NCBI GenBank assembly: GCA_001466705.2
Contig: LATX02000183.1
Span: forward strand, 248,001-312,000
DNA: 64,000 nt
DNA from: Moniliophthora roreri
Lineage: Eukaryota; Basidiomycota; Agaricomycetes; Agaricales; Marasmiaceae
Direction: 5' to 3'
Under the pieces are notes generated by a model, which was not told where the DNA came from, did not search any database, and was given only the letters and a program-made list of their open reading frames with translations. The position numbers were made by a program, and so were the translations under genes. Below are positions 49,375 to 60,700 of the stretch, in pieces (position 1 is the first letter of the stretch; each line of letters starts with the position of its first letter).

Positions 49375-51019
49375 CTAAAATAACAATCTACGTTCTTTTC
49401 TGCTATCTACAACTTCTAGACCGTGTCTCAACTGCAACCTTCGACGATATCTCTCGTTTTGGCAACAACCAGAAGCCCCTATAGATGTCAAACATTGAAT
49501 CAATTCATGGCCGGACTTTAAAAACGTATGAAGACTTACGACAATAGTCTTCGACATCGTGCATCATCAATCGACACAGTGTAATGCGTGCCAAGTCAAT
49601 GATGTCTTGTTCTCCAACGAAAGCACAGTTTATGAGGGTCACTGAGGTGATTCGATGAAGCGAACCGTCCGTCGAACGATCACGAACTAGTCGGACCAAG
49701 GCACGTCCCGATACATGTCCGCACCACCTTAAATCAAGCGACATCAATTGGGGACAATATGCTCCTGATCCGTGCAGTGCACTCAGGCATACGTCAGAAA
49801 TGTCGCTCTCGTGAAGTCGCAGGGTTTTCAGATGTGGGAGCTGGGAGAAACAGGTGATGAAGACACTTTGTGAAAGGTCGACATCACGCAGCTCTAAAAG
49901 TTCCAGCGGCGGCCGTGCCAAGCTGATGAACTGCACTACGTTTCTTTCAAACGACTCGCTCGGATACCCTAAAGAATCGACGGAAGACCGCAAGTGCAAC
50001 TGAAGAAGTGACGTAGCTCGTAGATATGGGAGCAAGCCGAAGATGTCTGTACCACCAGTCAAGGTCAACCCTCTGAGGTGAGGCAGATCAATAGACATTT
50101 GATCATTGACGTCGAGCGCGAATTGTCGATCTATACCATACGGCATAGAAATGGACAGTCCTTGGAGCGATGGTAGTTGTTCTAGGACATCTAACATCAC
50201 ACGGATAGACAATGTCGCAGGAATGGCATATGTTGGCAGTTCGATGGATAAATTAGTGACCGCCAGGGGTAGGGTCATTTGGGTCATGACATTGCGACTA
50301 ATGGTGAATGTGTGGAGAAGAGGAGCGAGAGAGAAAGTCAAATCTGTCAACTCCACGTCCTCTTCGACCTGGGTCCCATTGCCTTGAGTATCAAATTCCT
50401 CGAGGATGACAATCTCCAAGGCACGAAGTAGGGGAAGCGACGAGGAATTACATCGTTCAAGGATATAATTCCCAGCAGAAAGCCGACGAGAATTGACCTT
50501 CAACGTCTCCCATCGGGACGAATGGTCCAGTAGTAAGTCGACGACAGCGGGGAGCATAGAGATGTCGTTATGGATATCAATGGTAATGTGCAGGGGAGTA
50601 GTTTTTGATTTTTGCGCCCAAAAGGCAGCGCGCCCGTATGGGTCTCTGCTGTCGAGATTGATGTATAGGTTTGACCAGACAGTAGGTATCTGAGTCGCTT
50701 TTCGCCATTCCGAGCAGACATGGGACACGTGCAATGGCGTGAGGGTATAACCATCCTGGGCGCATATTTCGTAGATTGTCGCGAGGATCTCATGCGGGAT
50801 CCTTCTTGCCAGCGTAATTGAACCCTGGTAGAGGTGTATTAATTCCTTGTGCTTCAGCTTCTTGAACCTGAGGCGGCGTATTTGTTGCATCAATCCTTCT
50901 ATTTCAACATCTATAGAGTCGATAACTTCCTGCTCCGCAGAGATGAGACCCTTTATATGAGAGATTTCCTCGGCCGAGTGAGTAGTAGGATGGGGAAGCC
51001 TGTAGAGCTGATTTTCCAT
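49375..51019 (-). CDS. F-box/LRR-type protein (agaric family)
   Basis: Starts MENQLYRLPHPTTHSAEE. A coiled coil (EVIDSIDVEIEGLMQQIRRL) precedes the F-box-like core ARRIPHEILATIYEICAQ, then VSHVCSEWRKATQIPTVWSN, HITIDIHNDISMLPAVVDLL, and irregular leucine-rich segments to CPQLMSLDLRWCGHVSG and SVTLINCAFVGEQDIIDLAR. This coiled coil/F-box/W-S-x-L order is typical of the large F-box family of mushrooms. A last intron joins VEDYC to RASGCCQNERYRRRLQLRHG, moving the stop to 49375. Upstream in-frame GTG at 51049 is inside a likely 5' leader intron, so Met 51019 is used. Probably an SCF substrate adaptor; targets unknown. Confidence 0.82.
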
Positions 51020-51264
51020 TGAAGGGGCTGTGTATAAAGTAGATATCACTCCGCATGTTCGAAGCCACCTCTACTGATGAAATACTCACCTGATATGTGT
51101 GCAGATGCCACCTACAGCGAAAGACACTAAGGAGTCTAGGTAGGATGAAATAGGCGCCTGTAGTCTTACAGAGCAAACGACCGCGTCAGCCATCGTGAGA
51201 AGGCTTTACGCGTCGTTCTCTTTCCACTGTTTCGAAACTACAGTACCCTCACCAATCTTTTGTC

Positions 51265-52249
51265 ATGGCTAGCGCAGACGGGGGAGCATACAGGTATGTG
51301 TGTTCCGATTCCATATCTCGTTTTATTCTCAGCTCAAGTTTGGCATAGCTATTCCCTTACAGTCTTCTCCCCGAGCGGGAAGCTTGTCCAAATCGAACAT
51401 GCTCTTGCGGCAGTTTCGCAGGGAACCACGAGTCTTGGGATTAAAGGTGAGCTATTCCAGACCCGAGAGTGCTAGATCTGTGTCTGAATGCATCTAGCTT
51501 CCAATGGGATCGTGATCGCTACGGAGAAGAAATCTTCATCAATACTCATCGACGATTCAATGCTCGAGAAAGTTGCTATCGTTTGTCCTAATATTGGCAT
51601 CGTCTACTCAGGGATGGGCCCAGATTTCCGTGTCCTGATAACGAGAGCCCGGAAAAGTGCACAAGCTTATTGGAAAACGTATGGTGAATATCCCCCAACG
51701 CGCGTTCTCACTCAAGAGATTGCCAACGTCATGCAACAGGCTACCCAATCAGGGTATTTGCTCTATCCTTTCCTCTCGCTCTAAATATCTCACGATCCCT
51801 TCTTAGCGGTGTACGCCCATACGGTGTTTCACTTCTGGTAGCGGGATGGGACATCACTCGAGGTCCCCAGCTCTTCCAAGTCGATCCTTCTGGGTCTTTC
51901 TGGGCATGGAAGGCCAGTGCCATAGGAAAGAACATGGTGAATGCAAAAACATTCTTGGAGAAAAGGTGCCCAATCCAATTGTTACCTTTGGTAGACCACT
52001 AAACGAAATCCACCGGTTGCCAGATACAATGATGACATCAGTCTCGAAGACGCAATACACACAGCTCTGCTGACCTTGAAGGAGGGATTTGAAGGCCAAA
52101 TGACCGAGAAGACCATAGAAATCGGAGTGATCAGCGTTCCGACTGCTGCAGAGCTCGAGGAGGGACAGAAGACACCGGCAACTGGTCGACCTAAGGCCAC
52201 ATTCAGAAAGCTTACAGAAGAGGAGATTCGGGACTATTTGGCCCTGTAG
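51265..52249 (+). CDS. PRE8: 20S proteasome subunit alpha-2
   Basis: Core-particle outer-ring subunit. [20 protein letters not shown] (split by an intron at AYS), [136 protein letters not shown], and the end [15 protein letters not shown]. The order and length are normal. The N-terminal YSxSLTxFSPSGKLxQIExAL is the alpha-subunit signature. Five exons. Confidence 0.96.
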
Positions 52250-52993
52250 ATGATCGTGAGTAGTGCCAAAGCACCATGAAGATGTTTTGCCGAATTACTA
52301 CATTTTAGTTTTGGCAACACTTGTATCATATCATAAGATTCCTACCTCAATGAACAGACGTCGAAACGAACTGTGTACACTGTTAAAGGATCTCTCCTAC
52401 ATACATCAGTGATTCATCAGCATATCAACTGATTTGTGATGTCGCTGGTTCTGGACGCTGACCATTTTGAACCTAAGTAGGACTCGGCACTCATCTTCAA
52501 TTGCATCAATTTACAGCATGCGGGGATGTTTGAGCTCCGTACTCAGCTTTTTTTTATGTAAAGTCCTTTGTTGTTTACGATCAATCATGTCTGATTCAAC
52601 GTATCCAGAAGCAACGACCATGCCCGCGCCGGCCTTCACGCTCATGATCATTATCTTCACGCAGTGACGCGTCCAGTGCAATGGCATAAGCGTTGTATTA
52701 TTTTTCCATATCCGAGTCCCTCGCCCATTTCCATATTCGGTTTGGTGATCTTGATGTGTTCCGGGGGTCGAATCGACTCAACGATGCTCCATCCATACTG
52801 GTTCGCCTTGAAACAAGAGTTACACTGAAAGGCGCCAGTTCATCTTCAGGTCCCGAGGCTGTTCAAACACGTGGATGTTCTCACATATCCAGGATGTTTA
52901 ATTTTTGCGCCCTTGGGTGGCCGTGGCGTTTAAATGCTGGAATATAAATGGCAGCCCTCTACTTTTGCGACAGCCCCCATCGCGTTTACCATC
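52250..52993. other. Intergenic region, no gene recognised
   Basis: 744 bp between PRE8 and the small Zn2Cys6 gene. AT-rich with T runs (for example 52550-52558); short open frames only, none with similarity. The last 60 bp hold a TATA-like box for the next gene. Confidence 0.55.
52943..52949 (+). promoter_or_regulatory. TATA-like box of the small Zn2Cys6 gene
   Basis: TATAAAT lies 45 bp before the ATG at 52994, in a suitable core-promoter position. Confidence 0.4.
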
Positions 52994-53880
52994 ATGACTT
53001 CTATGCCTGAAACCGCCACCCTTGCTACAAGACGCAGAAGAGCACCTATGGCTTGCAGGAACTGCAGGTACGTTGTGTCATCGTCTACCGTTGACCACCA
53101 TCTAAAATAATTCACTATTTTCAGGAAAAGGAAAATAAAGGCGAGCTCTATACCGATCCTCCGTTTTTAAAGCTTTGGTTGTTAAACTGTTATGTGCAGT
53201 GTGTCACGCATGAGGATCCTCCTCACTCGCCGTCGGTTCCACTTCTCTGTTATTCAGGCCTGCACTTTAACTGAATTTGTTTTTCTCAATAGGTGCGAGA
53301 GGTGCACCAGAAAAGGCTTGCATTGCGAATACGTTGCCGTCGGCGATGAAACACCACCATCCAGTCCCAGTCATTCGTCCGGCTACACGGGCTATAACCA
53401 GGACAGTGCTCAACTACCACCATTTGGCAATCATTCAAGGCACCACTCTCAAACCCTTCCGACAACTCCTGGTTCAGTTCCATTTACTGTGACAGGCATG
53501 CCCCACCCGCAATCTTGGACGGCGCAAACCCCCACGTCCGCACCGTATTCTGGCTTCAATACGACATCACCGCCATACGGCTATCACCAGCAGGCCGGCT
53601 CAATTATGCCACAAAATAATGCCAACGCCGGTTACGCTCAATCGTCCAGTCCATCTTTCAATCATATGCAAACATACGGCGGTTATACCGTACCCCATCA
53701 GCAATCTGGGAATCAGGGGATGCCGGGCCCGCCGTATCACAGTAGCACTCTCACGTACGACTACGGTGGACGACGGTAAGCCTAATCTTGCTCTTGGCAG
53801 AAAGCTTGAACTGACTTGCTCATCACCCCAGTGATTATTGCACCTGCACTGGAACTTGTATATGTGGGCGACGAGCCTAG
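52994..53880 (+). CDS. Small Zn2Cys6 DNA-binding protein
   Basis: Exons 52994-53067, 53125-53140 (16 nt), 53200-53231 (32 nt), 53293-53775 and 53832-53880 give 217 residues, in frame throughout. Spliced, the zinc cluster is ACRNCRKRKIKCVTHEDPPH then SPCERCTRKGLHCEYV: C-x2-C-x6-C...C-x2-C-x6-C. Intron 53141-53199 begins with GC; only this splice restores KIKC. The rest is Ser/Pro/Gln/Tyr-rich and looks disordered. The last exon adds a Cys-rich tail DYCTCTGTCICGRRA; without that splice the frame stops at 53779 after YGGRR. No regulatory middle domain, so it is a short regulator whose targets are unknown. Confidence 0.8.
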
Positions 53881-54383
53881 GCCTCGACTCTCCATAAATC
53901 TGATGGCTTATTTTAGTACTTATGGCTACAGCGTTACAGTAATTCATACATACACTATACTACTGCGCACTATAGATTATGTAATTTAACTTTTTGTCTA
54001 TAGAATTTAGTGGCATGTAGTCGTGTAATGGCAGTACTTGTATTGATACCCATCGACCGATACAGCGTACACGCTGACTGATCATCATATGCAGGGTGCT
54101 CGTCACTAGCGGTCGTGTCTCACAGTAGATAATGTGAGAAAGATCTGACGGACGTGTACACCCCCATCTATTACAACACGTCTGGGCGCAGTAGCTGTAA
54201 AAGAAAGACACCGCCAATTGATGGTTGTTATCCCGTCGTTAACAATTCCCGGTCCATTTCAGCTTAATCCCACAAAAGAGGGCGTTCAATACGAGGTAAA
54301 ACCAGTTGGCAAGTTGGCATTTCCACTATGATACAATTCATTCATAAGACTGGGAGCCGTTATTTCGTGACCGATTGTCCGAA
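53881..54383. other. Intergenic, convergent 3' ends
   Basis: 503 bp between the small Zn2Cys6 gene and the aldehyde dehydrogenase end. AT-rich; no repeat, RNA gene or supported open frame seen. Confidence 0.5.
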
Positions 54384-56969
54384 TCAGAGAGGCCATTCTA
54401 ATTTCTCGCCAATGTTCCAATGAACGGCTTTAACGGAAGTGTATTCTTCGAGTGCATAGCTCCCGAGCTCCCTTCCTGGATTCGGGGTTGGTGAGCATTT
54501 CGTGTGCCTGGTCAACGAAACCCTCTTACCAATTCCAGATTGCTCTAATAGGGGGTATTCGTAAGTCTAAACGCTTCCAATATATGAATACTTACTTTTA
54601 CCACCAAAAGGAACGTTGTTGCACAGTAAATTGTATTGGTTTACCCATACCTGGTAGGTGGCCATTACTTATTGTCTTGCCTGAGTCACTGAAGTGTCTT
54701 GCTTACTGTTCCAGCCTCAAGCTTAGAGGAAACTCGCATACACTGACTCGCATCAGCTAAAATTAGGAGTAAGAGATCTTTTTCGGAAGAGAGCCTGGTA
54801 AGGTCGTACTGGAATGGAGGCCTGCGCCGAGGCCATATGAAGTGGCGTTTGCCAAAAAACTAGGATTTTTGAATCAGAAAACTGCGATTGATACGACGTA
54901 GAATAGCCGCTTGACTTACCAGCCTTCTTCTTCGGTTTTAAAAGATGCGACGCACAATACGGGTCCGAAAATCTACCAGTTGTCAAATTCTGAAAGGTTA
55001 CTTGACACACGAGCTCGGTAAAATTACCTCCTCCTTTACCTGTGGCCAGTTATGTCAGGTTCAAGAAACCGCCGAGAACATGAAACTCACGATCTTCATC
55101 TCTGGGCGGACGTCCTTGAATACTAGTGGCTTTGATGTATCTGATCATGCCGTAACTTGAAATGATGAAGAACCCACTGGTCGGCTCAACATAGAATCCT
55201 TTCCCTTCCCTTTTTTCACCCCCCAAGATGACTTTGGCTCCCTCGGCTTTCCCTGATTCAATGTAGCTCCAAACCCTGTCGTACTGCACTTTAGAGATCT
55301 GTGAAGGTTTAGTTTCGACCAGCGTAGCCCTGTAGCGCGCACTCTGATATAACTGTGAGTGAGGAGGAAAGTGGTGGTAAACCTTTTATTTACGTACCAC
55401 CACTGGACCCCCAGTAGACTTTTCATCGAAGCCATCACCGATAATGGTCGCTTTGACTTTGGGGACAAGAATGTCCAGGAATTTCTCGTAGACAGACTCT
55501 TGGACGTACACCCTAGATCCGGCCGTGCAATCTTGTCCAGTGTTGTAGCATATTCCAAGTGCCGCCCAGTTAGCAGCTGCATATTAATGACATGTGCTGA
55601 GCGGTTTGGGCGCCAAGAAGGAGCAGCTGAACCGACCTTGTTCTAGGTCTGCCGACTCAAATATCAGTTGCGGGGATTTGCCTCCCAGTTCTAGGGAGAC
55701 CTGCATAGACGTCCATTAAAGACTGCGTGATGAGAGTGGTAAACACATCACCTTTTTAAGATTAGATTTAGCTGCGGCCTCCATGATTTTGCGGCCAGTT
55801 AAAGTCGAACCAGTAAAAGCAACCTTGTCGACGTCCAGATGAGCAGCAAGAGCGGCCCCTCCGACAGGTCCATACGAGGGTAACACGTTCAAAACGCCAG
55901 CAGGAAAACCGGCGTGTAATACCAATTCAGACAATTTCTATAGTATGCCAGTGAATGGTGATGACAGGAGTAGGCAGGGAGTAGAGATACAAGCGCTGTA
56001 AGAGGTGTGTTTTCAGATGGCTTCATCACGATCGTGCAACCCACGGCTAAGGCGGGTGCCACTTTCCAAGCCCTGGGAACAAAATTGGTGTATATGCATC
56101 GTATGAATTCTTTCTACATACCACATGTTGATGGGATAGTTCCAGGGTATACTAGAAAGTATGGGAATCGTGAGATAGTCAAGATACACCTTGAGCAGTT
56201 GTCCTTACATTTGTCCACAGACACCGATTGGCTCGTGACGGGTAAAGGCAAATTTAGTTTGGTTATCCACTTCGATGGACTGAAGGTGTCGTTAACCAGA
56301 CATATAACCAGTATTGATAGCGTCACATACTTGACCTGTGATCTTGATGATTATCGCAGAGTGAATAGAGGCTGACCCCAAGAAGAATGGGGAAACTGGT
56401 ACCTTATCACTCCAGCCGGCATAGTATCGAAGGCACTGAACTGTATCCCCGATATCGAAATCCCTGTTTAATTGTAAGAAAAGCAACAAGAAGTCAAGGT
56501 ACAGTACTACCTGGCAACTCGAACTGGTTTACCATTGTTGAGGGTTTCTAGCTCAGCGAGTTCTTGTGCATCCCGCTCGATAAGATCAGCTAATTTGTTG
56601 ATTAGTCGAGCGCGCTCGAATCCATTGACGTTCTTCCCCCAAGTGGTGTTAAAAGCCCTCCGCGCAGCTTCTACGGCTTTGTCGATATCCTTTGGGGAAG
56701 CTGATGGAAGGTCAGGTAAATACTCAACGCACGCCGGGGATATATAACGAACCGGCAACAACTTCACAGATCAACTCTTCGGTAGCAGGATTGTAGCACC
56801 TATTGGATTGTTACTTGATGCAACGGGTGTGCGTGCACAATTATAACACGCACGGAATGGTTTCTTTGGAATCGACGGAGGGCACGAACTCGTTGTCGAT
56901 GAAGAGTCCCGTTGGAACGGAAATCTGCTTGTTGAGTGCTGGGATGGTTACAGTAGCTGTCTGGACCAT
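54384..56969 (-). CDS. NAD(P)-dependent aldehyde dehydrogenase
   Basis: Oxidises aldehydes to acids. Start [20 protein letters not shown] at 56969 suggests a cytosolic form; an upstream in-frame Met at 57044 would add a hydrophobic/basic stretch. Seen: [98 protein letters not shown] Glu motif, the catalytic Cys in [22 protein letters not shown]-type [44 protein letters not shown] and [20 protein letters not shown]. About twenty exons, one of 12 nt (55028-55039). Reading frame is intact when spliced. Substrate not determined. Confidence 0.92.
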
Positions 56970-57231
56970 TCTACGTAGGGGTGGTCGGTGAAAAGAAGGA
57001 CCAATGATAGGGAAGATAATGCGGAGTCGTTTTATAGCCTGCATCTGCTTTGGATGCAGTCATGCGGATAACTGTCATAGAAAACAAGATAAGCCTCGAT
57101 CTTGTGACGTTTTCGGTCACGCACTTAATTTTTTGCTCGCCTTCCGCTTTCCTCCGCATTTCATAGACTGTCGGTGGTTTTCCTTTTTTTTTCTGCAAAG
57201 TTTATTCCATTGACTACTTCTACAGTTTAGA

Positions 57232-57634
57232 ATGTTGGCTGCTGTAGCTCGCACTGTCGTTCGTCGTCCAATTGCCCGTTCCTTCCAGACGAGGTGTGTA
57301 TTCGTACTCGACTCTTGGTCGACCCCGCATTCTAATGACCTCGTAGCGCACCTTCTCGCTCTGCCTCACATGGCGAGTACCACGTATGTTCTCTCGCGAA
57401 AAACAATCCTGTGTCAGATTCAAACCAAAGTCTTAGCACCTTCCGTTCGCCTGGCCTCACTCCTCCTCTGCCCGTACCAAGTTCGCCGTATCCATCGCCT
57501 CTTTCATGGGTCTAGGCTTCGCTATCCCTTTCGTTGCAGCTGGATTCCAAATGTACGTTACCTTTTTTTTTTCGCCTTGCACTCACTTCTAATCTTCGTA
57601 ACACAGTCAGAAAACCGGAGCAGGGACTGCGTGA
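57232..57634 (+). CDS. COX8: Cytochrome c oxidase subunit VIII (COX8; subunit VIIc type)
   Basis: Exons 57232-57293, 57347-57383, 57437-57552 and 57607-57634 give 80 residues. The N-terminus MLAAVARTVVRRPIARSFQT is a clear matrix-targeting peptide; the mature part has SHGEYHHLPFAWPHSS, a basic residue before one membrane helix (FAVSIASFMGLGFAIPFVAA) and a short matrix tail GFQIQKTGAGTA. The HLPF...GFAIPF pattern is typical of this subunit. Divergent from the aldehyde dehydrogenase (262 bp) and tail-to-tail with the Dicer gene (71 bp between the stops). Confidence 0.87.
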
Positions 57635-57705
57635 AGAAATTTAGACGACTAGATGTATTACCTCTAGACATATCAGCTTGATAATGACATAGAATATGTT
57701 ATCCC

Positions 57706-60700
57706 CTAGTCAAGTTCGAATTCACCCTCCTTGAAGCCCGTTAAAACACTCTTCTCCCCTGCTTTCATAGTTCTTTGTGCCCAGCAGTTGCAAGTCCGCC
57801 TCAAGAACCCGGGATCTCCTTCCAGAGCATCTAAGCCGAGTACAGATGCCAATCTCGCAGCAGAAGCGGCGTTAGAATCTTGTGCAGTGGCCAGAATAAC
57901 ATCATGTACCAAGACTGACGATGACTTGAGTTGTGGCCGACAAAGTCCAATAAGCCACCTACCATGACACTGTTCTTCTTCCCTGACAATTTCGAATTGG
58001 TGACATCCCTTACTCTGGAACAGTTCAAGAAGCAACTTGGTCGGGTGGTGCGCTAAAGTTTGAAGGCTAATGTGCTCGTCATAGAACGGCTTTAACACAC
58101 GTTCAAAAAATTTCTCAGCGCCAACCGGGGAGAAATCGTCCGAGATGTAAACTGCACCGATAATGGCCTCCACAATATCTGCTAGTATCTGAAAAGTCGT
58201 TGTGAATGAACCGGCTTTGGACTGTCGGTATGGACACTACCTTTGGAGCTTCAATATCATGCCAATATTGTCCAATAGGCCTGTGCTCCTTGATAGCATT
58301 CGCGCGCTCCTCGGACTCCTTTTGTTGAATGGTGGTGATGTAAGATTGTATATTGCCCTCCAGTTGAGCCGATTCAAGCAATAGGTATTGATGTAAACCT
58401 GAAGAGACGCTGACAGCTGCTAGAGCAGAATTGCTGACCATAGCGCCCTATGCACCAACGCCCAAGCCAAGTTAAGTCACAGGTACGAAAATGGGCATAT
58501 TTTCGTTTCACCTTTAGTAAGGTCAGAGCACCTGGCGCCAACTGTTGGTTACGATCAAAAACATGTCGCACGACCACTGTAAGTATATGTCAGTCTCAAT
58601 CACAGATCACGGAAAACACTGGCATACTGAAGTCCAAAATAGCATCTCCGATAAATTCGAGTTTGCTGTAAGACGCAGCTTCGGGGTGTGCCTTTGGTAG
58701 ATGTGTCTGTTGTAGCAAATGGGCGGAACGATGAGAACCCTTCAACCTATACAACACGTAAACTAACAACACTAACCAAGGCTTGAGCCAGTAGGTGCGG
58801 CCGTTTGAATCGATGGCCGATGATCTGTTCAATTTTTTCGACGGGCATTTGCCTCGTTCCCGCGGGAGTATGCCAAGGTATTGTCTCTGCTAGGCGGCGA
58901 AAGTCTGACCATTCTTCGATCTCGGACATGATGGGTAAGTTCAGGGATTTCCCAGCTCGCAATGCGGCATCGCTGCCTCCGCTGATGAATGCAGCTCCAA
59001 TGATGGCTTCCGCAACATCCGCGACGGCCTAAAACGAAAGGATCTGAGCCTCAGGCGGCGCAAAACAGGGAAAGATTTGAACCTTATCTCCAAGGTAGGT
59101 AACTAGCTGTTCGCCCACAACTTTCTTTTTCTTTGATTTCCTTTTTTTCTTTGTTGCATTAGGATCTTGACTTTCTGAGGGTACAGCATCGGTATATCCG
59201 GGAATGGGCGGGTCACCATCGGGGCCTGGAACGACCGATGTAGCAACTGAGCCAGCTCTTTCGGTATCAGCACTTGACACGGTTCGAGCCGGAGCTGGAG
59301 CAAGTTCGGAGCTGATACTCGGAACGTCAGCTTCTACGTGAAAGTTGGGTGGCTGCCAATTTCTCAGGCTAAAGGGTCTTGACTGAATATAGGATGGAAG
59401 GCCGACAGAGAGAGCGCATTCCAGCAGAGTCTTGTTACTGACAAGCTTCTGCCTTGCGACATGCATATATCCTTCATCTCGATGCGGCTCCGAGACAAAG
59501 ACGTGAAGGGATGCGAGATACTTGAGAAAGGCGTCCCCTAAAGTTGTCCATCAATAGAGCAATCGCGACTGTAATGTACAAGCGCACCTAGCATCTCCAA
59601 GCGTTCGTAATCGTGCTCCAATCCGGCGGAACGCGTAGTCAGGGCTGCGTGTAGAAGTGTGTCCGGTATGGTGCTGCTGAACAATCTAACATTTAATTCC
59701 TTGATCAGCAGGAACTCATCGATCCTCTGCAGGATACATGGGATCAGGAGCGCAGTGCGCATAGTACTGTGCGATATCAAACTTAAGGCTAACTAATCAC
59801 TTTCCTCTAAGAGCAAGTGAACAAACCTTGCAGGTATTGTACATTTCGCACACAGCTCTGGTATGAAGTCTTCGCGGGTGTCAGCTTAAGTAGCTACAAG
59901 GGTAGGCGAGATCACTCACATCGAACGACAGAATCGCCATGCTCTGTGCCAGCAGGAGTACTGGGATTCAAACGATCCACGAAGACAGGGAATTTGGAAA
60001 CTTGAACAAGAACCTGATTGTAGTCTTTCAATCCGTTGAAATCCTTTCTATGGGCCTTGCAAAAATCGACGAGGGTTTCGTATTTCGGGTTTCCCTAGAA
60101 TACATGATCAACAAGGAAACTGTACCCCGCTTCATTGACACGCACAGGTTCTGTCTCAAAAGGCGGACTGAGTGGGCTCAGATCTGGTCGCAATCTGACA
60201 ACATCATATCGTCTGGTAAACTGCGCCCAGCGGTCTTGAATGACCGCATCTTCGATATCCAATGTGACATCGTCCACTGACCCGAACTTCATCGGGACTG
60301 CGTAGTGCTGTGCTGCAAGTGCGATCGAGTCCCAGGAGATTGCACCTGAAATATCGGGTAACAATGTCGGGTTTCCCTTTTTTACTACCTCATCTCCACG
60401 GAGGGGTGCAAAGAAGTAGAGCATTTTGTCCCGTGGACATACAAAAGCTCTGTTCCGTATATTACGCCATACCCTCATCGTGTACATGTGAAGGTCCTGC
60501 AGCCGCCGGTCATCCACGGTGATAGTGGCTGCTTTTTCGAGATGAATTTCGACAGGGATTCCCGAAAAATATACTTTGAAGCTTGGGAGGTCAGGTAGAG
60601 GCTGAGATGTGAGCATAAGCATTGGCGCGTGGTGTGGGATCGAAGAGTGGGATATCATCACACGAATAATAAGGGGGAAAAGACGTGTGGGGTTAATCAT

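Noticed and set aside
51020..51049. F-box protein start at 51049
   Set aside because: The first codon there is GTG and lies in a likely 5' leader intron; ATG at 51019 fits better.
52250..52993. Possible small genes or tRNA in the PRE8 downstream region
   Set aside because: No tRNA-like boxes or conserved peptide recognised by eye; a covariance-model search would be needed to be certain.
55145..55582. Aldehyde dehydrogenase as a pseudogene with frameshifts
   Set aside because: The apparent frame changes are all explained by short GT-AG introns and a 12-nt exon; conserved blocks and the catalytic Cys are intact.
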